DNA of 64,000 nucleotides, taken from the NCBI GenBank assembly GCA_032718865.1, contig JALUTQ010000041.1, positions 434,001 to 498,000 of the forward strand, given 5' to 3'. Made by a program: the position numbers and the translations under genes. This document shows, piece by piece, positions 56,824-64,000 of the stretch. Source of the DNA: Tilletia caries. Lineage: Eukaryota > Basidiomycota > Exobasidiomycetes > Tilletiales > Tilletiaceae. The notes beneath the pieces are model-generated. The model had not been told where the DNA came from, made no database searches, and was given only the letters and a program-made list of their open reading frames with translations. Position 1 is the stretch's first letter; the number at the start of each line of letters is the position of its first letter.

Positions 56824-57395
56824 GATCGAATCCTGAGTACTGCGTGCCAAGTCTTCTTTGCCCGCAGAGTTGATGAGAGCGCACGGAGGATGTTCTGAAA
56901 GTTGAACCCCAGAGATAGGTCGTGGAGCTTCTGAGATCCAGAGGTATGTGGGTCGTGGAATCGTGGCTGCTTGTACTTATGTATGTGGGAATCGGTCCCA
57001 TCCAACCTGCACTAACTTCCTGCTTGTTGTTCCCTCCCGACAACGTTCTCGATAATCGAAATGAGATGATTCTCCGATCCTCCCCCCTTCCGCGGGCCGC
57101 CCTTCCTTCATTTCGTCCAGGGCAGCAGGGTGGCAAGGCCTACTGTAGCTTCTCGGTGCAAAACGTTCGGAATGGCTTGTATGCGATGTTGTGCGGAATA
57201 TGGCGAGGATGGGTGATGCGATATCGTTCTGAAGCCTGACGACGATGGTGTCGACGAGCGGTGAACGTCTTGTTCTGCGGAGGGAGGTCAAAGCGAGGCG
57301 AGAACAAAGGGAACGATCGAGCGGGAGGACCTCGAGAGTCGAGCATCGCACAATAGGGGAACTGATCTCCTTCTTTCACTTCTGGGAAACAGCGC
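56824..57395. other. Region upstream of the F-box gene
   Basis: 572 bases hold the F-box-gene promoter and the broken edge of the hydrolase relic. No gene is seen. Confidence 0.5.
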
Positions 57396-59323
57396 TGGGT
57401 CGACTTGACGCACTCGTGCGACTATGCGACTCCTGGGATACGAATTCGAAATACGACTACCTCCCCATGCCCCCGAGCGGGAACCATATGAACCCCGTGC
57501 ACGCCTATCTCGGCGACGATATTGAACAGCACCTCACCCACCCTTACGTGAGCCGCGAGTACCGCTGTCTTTCCTCCTTTCGTTAGACGCGTTCCTCGAC
57601 TGACACTCCCTCTCTCCCTCTCTCCCTCTCTCCCTCTCTCCCTCTCTCCCTCTCTCCCTCTCTCCCTCTCTCCCTCTCTCCCTCTCTCCCTCTCTCCCTC
57701 TCTCCCTCTCTCCCTCTCTCCCTCCTCTATCTCTCCCTCCTCTATCTCCCCTTCGACGCAAACAGCCCTCTTCGCAGACATGCACGGCCTACCCCGCTCC
57801 TAATCCAATACGGCGACGCCGAAGTCCTCCGCGACGAAGGCACCTTATTCGCCCACAAAGCCTCCCTCGCCGGCGCCAGCGTCCGCCACGAGCTCTACGA
57901 AGACTGCGTCCACGTCTTCCAGGCGTTCCTCTTTCTGGACGCCAGTCGGAAGGCGTTCTAGAGTGCGAGACATTTCATGCGGACTGCGTTGGATCGGCCG
58001 AGTTCGAGCTCGAGGAGGATGAGTAGGAGTGTGAGGGCGAAGGAGGTTGGTGGAGCTGCTGTGGGAGAGGCGGGGGAGGGGAAGAAAGAAGGCGGTGCTG
58101 GAGGGGAGAGGAGGAAGATGTCTACTCTTCTTCTGCTACAACAACAGCCGCCTCCGACCCCAGAAGGAAACTCCTCGCCGAAGAAGCAGCAGCAGCATCC
58201 CCCACCGGCGGAGACGACACAGGCACCGCGACCGAGGGCAAAGACAGTAAAGAGGCCCGCGCCACCAAGGTTGGAACCGGGGCTGACGCCACTGCTGCGG
58301 CGCGGTTGGACGCGGCGACGCGTGTTCGGATGTACATATGCGGAGATGAGGAGCGGGATGGGGAATGTGCGTGGGCAGCGGGTTGAGCCTAGTACGGGCG
58401 AGAGGGAGCGGAGACATCATCATCATCACCATCATGGTGGGGCGAGTCGGAAGGCGGGCGGTGGGGAGGATGGGAAGATTACTTCTTCCAGTTCCAGTTC
58501 CGCTGCAGGCGCGGGTGCGGGTGCGGAAGGCTCTTCCTCCGCCGGAGGGAAGAAGGAGGGCAAGTCTGTCCTCATCGACTCCGACTCTGATTCCTCTGAT
58601 TCGTCGGATGAGGAAGTGGAGCATGACGAGGAGGATGAAGAGTTCGCGTATGCACGGACGAAGAAGGGCAGTGCGACGGGGAATCTGTCGAGTAGTGCTG
58701 CGGCGGCTTTTAAGGCGACGCATCAGCGTCGCACGCCTTCTTCGAGCTCCCTTTCGGCGGCGGCTGGTGCTAGTCCTTCCACCGCCACCACTTCGTCTTC
58801 GGCGACGGGGGCAATTGCCGGTCCGACGACGGGAGCGAAGGAAAGGCAGTGCGGATGATGCCGATGGGGAAATTTGGGCTACGACGTTCCACCCGCCCAA
58901 GTCGGTCTTGACACCCCGGATGCGACAGAGCTCACTGGTCGGACTGTCGACGGACGTCGGCGTTCCCCTTCCTGCCCCGGCCTTGTCTGCCTCGTCCTCG
59001 TCTTCTACGTCGTCGTCGACGATGACTACTGGCGAGTCGAGTGCATCCCTCCCTCCCCCCGCCGCCGCCGATGCCGGAGGTGAAGGGTCGTCCTCAACGA
59101 ATGACAGTCCCAGACCCAGCATAAGTGGGAGCATCAAGCGCCCTCCTCTCATTTGCTCAAGAGGGATCAGAGCAGTGCGGCCATTAGCTCGCTTATGGAG
59201 AGTTATGCTGCGAATCCGGGGGTATTGCGGACGAATGTGTGGACTCCCTCTGGGGTGGGGGGGTTGTCGGGGGGTGGGGCGGGGGGGGGATGGGAGTGGG
59301 GGGGTGGGAAGGGTGGGGAGTAG
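57396..59323 (+). pseudogene. HSL-family alpha/beta hydrolase relic, 5' truncated
   Basis: The surviving text starts WVDLTHSCD, moves to another frame at an 8-base tandem duplication (TGCGACTA, 57417-57431) and continues SWDTNSKYDYLPMPPSG and PVHAYLGDDIEQHLTHPY. A microsatellite-filled intron follows. Then come LFADMHGLP, a one-base frameshift, LLIQYGDAEVLRDEGTLFAH and HELYEDCVHVFQAFLFLDAS, ending KAF then TAG. These match the alpha/beta-hydrolase fold-3 family (lipase, steryl-acetate hydrolase type), including the late Asp and His. The HGG and GDSAG nucleophile regions are absent. A long Ser/Ala-rich tail follows in several frames, including TTFHPPKSVLTPRMRQSSLV and SLMESYAANPGVLRTNVWTP, to the TAG at 59321. 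Damage is too extensive for a working enzyme. Confidence 0.75.
57606..57724 (+). repeat. CCCTCTCT octanucleotide microsatellite
   Basis: About 15 near-perfect units of CCCTCTCT fill most of an intron in the hydrolase relic, between a GTGAGC donor and a CAAACAG acceptor. On the minus strand it creates an artefactual GERERGRE-repeat frame. Confidence 0.95.
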
Positions 59324-60851
59324 GGGGGCCTTCAAGGCTTCAAGGCTCCTCGCGCGATGGTTTCTCCCTTTTCCTTTTTCTAATGCCGTCTTCTTTATTT
59401 TCCAAGGCACGAGTTCTTACCACGTCTCTGGTTACTTACCCATCCATACGTTCCCTCTTCGCTATGGCTTCTCACAGTTTCCTGTGTTTTCCAGAAATCT
59501 CTGCATACACGGGCGTCGTCTTTGTTTTTTTCCCCTTCTCTCTTTGCGTCACCTTCCACCTTGCACCCTGGCCTTCTTTGTTTTGGGCATCTGGCGTTCT
59601 TCATCTTTCTGCTTTTGTGGCTCCAGTATCTTCTTGCTGACCCTCCTTCCCCGTGCTGATGCTCTTATCAATCATGTCTGTTTCCCTGAACTTGCAGAAG
59701 CAGCCCACAGCAAGGAGCAGGGTCAGGAACTCAAGGTCGTTGATGTGATGATCGGATCGGATGTACCAGGCCCAAATCATGAAGGACACACCTTCCGTTC
59801 TTGGAAGCATCGAGTACTATGATGACTGCTGACGCTCTAGTGATATCTTTCCACCTCTCTTCCATTCAGACGACCATCTACCATCCACTACCGTCGTGTG
59901 AAAATCACCTCACCGAATTTCGATCGTCAAGCGTCAATACACAGGCATTGTCACCCTCTACCGCCGTCCCTTCACACCTTCGTCCCCTTCCTCTCCGTAA
60001 TGAGCACATGAGTTTTTTTCAGACCTCCAGCTTGATCTACGTAGTCAGCTCAGCACAGACTGTCGCTTCTCGCAACTACTGCAGGCGAAGAACGTTTCCA
60101 ACCGTGCAAATATCGTTCGGAAAGAAACGTCACAGCCCTTCTCTCCGCATGGTCAGCTGGAACTCGGCTTCACCGCTTCATCCAGTACTCTGGCTGCTCG
60201 AGGATCCTGATATGGCTTGCTGGAGATTCACATACGTAGGTAGAGGCGTAGCGACGCGTTTTTGGCCCATAAGAGGACGCTGTTGGGTCTTGGGTTGCGT
60301 CCATGACAGAATTTGTACGCTGCAAAGATGAGTAACGTGGAACAAACAAACGAACGAATGAACAAATAGAAACCAAGACGCTAGAATTACGCGCTGTCCG
60401 AGGCCTACGGCCTATTTCGGTCTATCTAGATTACGGATATAGGATAAAATTTTGGGGAGATAGGGGAATGCGCATCGCGGCGTGGTCGTGGTACTACTGA
60501 GTGGATGCCGATGCTGTCCAGCCCAGTGTCGGAGATGCTGCGACCCTGCTGGTCGTGGCCACCATCTGTAGGACCTATATACGTAAGTACATCGTACTGG
60601 ATCTATACCGCAACACATCTTCATCAACGCAACCTTTATTCGTCGCCTTCCGCCTTCCGCAGATCGCACCAAGCAATGGCCATGGTAATGATGACTGGAA
60701 CACATGACCGGGGAGAATCAGTCGAAAAGCCTTCACTCTACATTGTATTGCGCGTTGTGGATTGTGGACCGGGAGCATGACCTCGAGCAGTGGTACAAGA
60801 TAGAGAGCTGGAGTGATACGTGCGGTGGAACATGGCTATGGCAGCACGACA
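59324..60851. other. Intergenic stretch
   Basis: Pyrimidine-rich sequence follows the hydrolase relic. No frame with a recognisable domain is present. It serves as the 3' side of the minus-strand gene that ends at 60852. Confidence 0.5.
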
Positions 60852-61881
60852 TCAAGGTTTATGGATTTGCTTCTCATAATTATCCAAAGCCTTCTGGTAG
60901 CCGGCGATAGAGAAGGGCAAAGTCATCGCACCGATGGCGCCCGAACCAATCTCCAAAACTTTGGAAACTTCGTCGAGCGAGGATCTGGCTCGAATTCCTT
61001 GATCGACTGGAACCAGGACAGCGTTGAGCTCTCCCTTCTGACATGGACAATCAGGGCACAGAAGAAGAGAGGGGGGGTGGGGGGGAAGTCAGCAGCATGC
61101 GCCAGTGTCGCGAACCGAACAGGAAAAAGGACGTACCGAGCCGACGATCCTAACAGGCACTAGGTTATTGAGCGGGGTGGAGTTTGTCGAGGAGTCTTGA
61201 TGCAAAGACCTCTTGGATTGGGGCTTCGGAAGCAATTTGGCGTTGGCAAAGGCATACGGCACTCCTATCACGGACATCAGCGCAGTCCATGCTGTCAGGG
61301 CCATATTGATGTTTGCAGTTTTCGTGCTGGCCGCGGCAGCGGCTGCCTCCTCGACGACCACGTTGCGAACGACCGTGCTGGCAGCTGCCTCCTCTGGTTT
61401 TGGATACAGGCCTCGAGTTCTATGAATGAGAACGTCCGCACCAGGGGAATTGCTGTCCTGCCGGTTGAAGCCGTAGTTCATTCCGTAACGATGACCGACC
61501 ATTCCCAAGCCAGCGACTTCGGCGGTGAGATAGAACCCGGCCATAGCGAGGCGAAGTGTGCGATAGTCCTGGAGGAGAAAGTATGCCACAAAATGAAAGA
61601 GAGAAAGTGAACGTCAGTGGCTCGGTACAACTTCGACGGCGATGATCGAATACATACGCGTGGTTCCAGTGTTTTCGTCTGGGGCCGAGCAGACTGCTCA
61701 ACGACGGGGGTGAATTTCTAAGTTGAGCCAGATAAAAGTCTTAGTAGCCTTCTCGAGCCATGGAAAGAGAATCACCCACTGGTTGAGAGGAGTCAGCGTT
61801 CCAGCCGGAGGGCTTGGAGGCGGAGGATCGACGGGCGACGAAGATGGCGAGGGTGAGGAAAGCAATTACTGTGGGACGCAT
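60852..61881 (-). CDS. Unrecognised secretory/membrane protein, three hydrophobic helices (A)
   Basis: Four exons joined by canonical introns give about 259 residues. A signal peptide opens the protein (MRPTVIAFLTLAIFVARRSS). After a polar segment ending KTLEPR come three hydrophobic stretches: LRLAMAGFYLTAEVAGLGMV, INMALTAWTALMSVIGVPYA followed by FANAKLLPKP, and KVLEIGSGAIGAMTLPFSIA followed by GYQKAL. An Ala-rich, acidic linker (VVVEEAAAAAASTKT) separates the first two. The end is NYEKQIHKP. No known family is recognised. The gene faces the one at 62951-63780 head-to-head. The two share layout, exon number and short motifs (GLxxxxxxYGxN/D, and a Gly-Val/Ile-Pro bend followed by AxAN and then KP), which suggests distant paralogues. 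The function is unknown. Confidence 0.7.
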
Positions 61882-62950
61882 AGGGAGCAAATCTTGCGGT
61901 TCGTAAAAGCGTAAGGGAGCGTAGAGAAATGATGCGAATGTGTAGACCAGCTACTGAAGAAAGATAGATGAAGACAGGAGAGGAGACCAATAAGGTCCTC
62001 ACGGATCGCATGGTGTGTCGTCTTTATATTGCATTCTCGCCAACGGGTGCGACGTGCGACATGCGACGGCTGGTCGCCGAATGGAAACTTTACGAACGCT
62101 CGCTCAGAATGATGAATGATCCGAAGTACGAATGAGATGATCCGTGCTCTTAAGCAGCTCCCCGCATCAAGGCAATCAATCATCCTTTGCCTGCTTTGCT
62201 GGATATGAGATGCGTTGGACCGTCAAGCTCACATGTCGTCGGAAGCAGATGAGCTTTACCTCTTTTCTGTTTGCATATGGTCATGCGGTATACATCCACA
62301 CAAAACGTATGTACATATTGTATGTACGCAGCACGTCCCTTCCTCGATGGTATCTGTGAGCTGGCAATTCCTTTCTTGAACGCCTGACCGATCAGAAGCC
62401 GCAGAACACCTGATGTCCTGATCAATAACGGTCCACACAATGACAGCCCTGGCAGTGCAGAGAACTTCTCATCTCCGAGCTCGGATGTTCCAGGCGATTG
62501 GCCGAGGCGACCTCTTCGGACTTTTTGCCGTATCACTTTATCAGCCGGATCTCAAATCTTGATCCATCATCGCATCATCGATCATCATCTTAGCTTGGGA
62601 CCTGGCAGTGCGCGCTGGAAATGGAGGTTCGGGGTGCGGAGAGCGGCACACCGCTTCGCTTGCGCCTTTCCCAAATGAAAGCGTGACGGTAGCCGATCTA
62701 GGTCACCGGCTGGACGGTATGTCGTGATGTGTGCGGAATCGTCGCTCCCTTGATAACAGAACCTCGCTGAAAACGTCCCTCCCCCCGTCCTGCCCGTCTC
62801 CATCTCTCTGACTTGTTCTTCTTCTCCTTCTCTAGGTAGCTGGTCTACGATATTGTCTCCCACATTTTCTCCCACATCACCCTCCTATCCCTTCTATCAA
62901 ACACTTCCACTCCCACACCTCATCAACTTCACCTCCCATCCTCCGGCTTG
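61882..62950. promoter_or_regulatory. Divergent region between the paired membrane-protein genes
   Basis: 1.07 kb lies between two head-to-head start codons. TTTATATTGC at 62020-62029 on this strand could serve the minus-strand gene. Pyrimidine-rich sequence (62775-62935) precedes the plus-strand gene. No coding sequence is supported. Confidence 0.45.
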
Positions 62951-63780
62951 ATGCAGATGAGAAAGCAGAAGGTAGCTTTCCTGGCCGTGCTCATTGCCTT
63001 GGTCCTCGCAGTAACAGCAGACGGCCGTCCTCAACGTATGTCATCCTCGCAGGTGAGTAGTCGCTGATCGACGGGCATGAACATCCGAGTGACTGAAGAC
63101 CCTACATCTGGACCAGCTCGGAGAATCGTCCGCGCATCAGCCCCTGGCGCAGCACGCTCCCGCGCACTTTGATGCGAAGAAGGACACGACCAGCCTCAGC
63201 TTGGAAGCCAGGGTACGTCATGGGCTCAAGGTTTAGGGGGGTAGATACGTCTGATACATACTGACATCCTTTATACACAGGCAACCGCGGCTGAAGAGTT
63301 CAGGTTCGGCACAGCCGTCATATTCTTCGCAACAACTCTCGCCAACGTGAGAGCAGCAGGTCTCGTCTATCAAAAGAACTACGGCCGAGATATAAGCCAG
63401 CACGAGGCTCCTGAAAAAAGGGTACGTCGAATATCATCATTCGAAACAATAACCGACCGAGCTGATCAGCCACCCCTGCTCGACTCCTCCCACAGGAGAA
63501 CCCCAAATGGTTGTCATCGGCTCTTTGGGCATTTTACAGCACCGCCGGGCTTTACATCACGCTCGAAGCGCACACCAAACTCTTGGCCATGGCCGCCCAG
63601 CGTAAACTTAATGGTACGGCCCCCTACCCTCGCGCCACACACGAGCTACATACTCGAATCACCAAAGAAAGTGCCGCTGAAACTTTGGAGCTCAGTGCGG
63701 CTATCGTTGGGGTGGTGGGCATACCGTGGGCTATAGCAAATGTCCTACACATAGGAAAGCCTATTGCAAAGCCTCAGTGA
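62951..63780 (+). CDS. Unrecognised secretory/membrane protein, three hydrophobic helices (B)
   Basis: Exons 62951-63052, 63117-63212, 63281-63421 and 63496-63780 join in phase zero throughout and give 207 residues. A signal peptide is clear (MRKQKVAFLAVLIALVLAVT). A short polar, His-rich segment follows. Three hydrophobic stretches come next: FGTAVIFFATTLANVRAAGL, WLSSALWAFYSTAGLYITLE and LELSAAIVGVVGIPWAIANV. The end is HIGKPIAKPQ. All introns are phase 0 and about 65-75 bases, each close to a domain edge. No family is recognised. It is divergent from, and similar in layout to, the gene at 60852-61881. It may sit in the ER or another endomembrane. Confidence 0.75.
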
Positions 63781-63936
63781 AGGCTGGATGGTGGGAAATA
63801 TGACGTTACTCGCAATCAGCCGTAGTATCTCTTCAGCTTCCATTTTAACATGCGTGCGAAAGTGAACTGCATTCGACCCAGTCTGGGGTGAGACTGTTCG
63901 TCCGTCAAGCGCGGAGCTACATATGGGTGCGCCACG

Positions 63937-64000
63937 ATACTACTTGTCCAGCAAGGCCTCTTATTTTGAAAATGGAATGCAGGCAAGAAGGGCGAACCTC
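63937..64000 (-). repeat. Partial copy of the 2H phosphoesterase 3' end
   Basis: Read on the minus strand, 63957-63937 is identical to the last 21 bases around the 2H phosphoesterase stop codon (45521-45541), including CTTGCTGGACAAGTAGTA. The preceding sequence up to the window edge does not match except for a GTTCGCC word. The copy runs off the window. Confidence 0.5.

Noticed and set aside
57422..57785. Minus-strand frame with many GERERGRE repeats
   Set aside because: It is the translation of the CCCTCTCT microsatellite in an intron and has no other support.
57977..58858. An intact 293-residue gene starting MRTALDRPSS
   Set aside because: Its first residues are the continuation of the hydrolase after the TAG, and the rest is the Ser-rich tail that needs several frame changes, so it belongs to the relic.
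61089..61589. A single-exon gene starting MAYFLLQ
   Set aside because: The start is intronic sequence. Splicing at the CTCCAG acceptor joins the exon to upstream exons with a signal peptide.

Overview
The window looks like chromosomal DNA of a basidiomycete fungus. Genes are compact and interrupted by short GT-AG introns of about 55-110 bases. The conserved genes are fungal nuclear genes: condensin subunit 1, ORC5, the HIT zinc-finger subunit of SWR1, EMC7, DCP2 and a TruB/Pus4 pseudouridine synthase. Moderate GC, few introns per gene and many head-to-head neighbours suggest Ustilaginomycotina, but that placement is an inference from style, not from a marker gene.

Layout. 1-8.4 kb is accessory DNA. 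It holds a malate dehydrogenase relic split by a 793-bp hAT-type MITE, a second near-identical MITE at 5.87-6.67 kb, microsatellites, and little else that can be supported. 8.4-24 kb carries metabolic and enzyme genes: a Ulp1-like protease, a secreted FAD-linked oxidase of the berberine-bridge type, a DUF2235 alpha/beta hydrolase, a TauD-type dioxygenase, an acidic Iwr1-like protein, and a thioesterase-fold protein that has lost its nucleophile serine. 24-40 kb is the conserved housekeeping core: CND1, an unknown 765-aa protein, ORC5, the SWR1 HIT zinc-finger subunit, an unknown protein, EMC7 and DCP2. 40-44.6 kb is gene-poor and decayed, with an alpha-glucosidase 3' relic and a tandem duplication. 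44.7-53.7 kb carries a 2H phosphoesterase, a Pus4-like gene with two apparent frameshifts and a TatD nuclease gene. Between the Pus4 and TatD start codons sits a complete MULE transposon with a 9-bp target duplication, which itself contains a complete Tc1/mariner element. 53.8-59.3 kb has a thioredoxin pseudogene, an F-box-like gene and a broken HSL-family hydrolase with a large CT-rich microsatellite. 59-64 kb holds a divergent pair of unrecognised genes, each predicted to encode a signal peptide plus three hydrophobic helices.

No operon-like pathway is visible. The main joint logic is shared promoters: ORC5/SWR1 subunit, unknown/EMC7, TauD/Iwr1-like, thioesterase-like/CND1, Pus4/TatD before the transposon, and the two novel membrane-protein genes. 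The strongest new observations are the nested MULE plus Tc1 insertion, the paired hAT MITEs with exact 8-bp duplications, the divergent three-helix gene pair, the nucleophile-less thioesterase, and a 2H-phosphoesterase locus with a shortened derivative 16 kb away.
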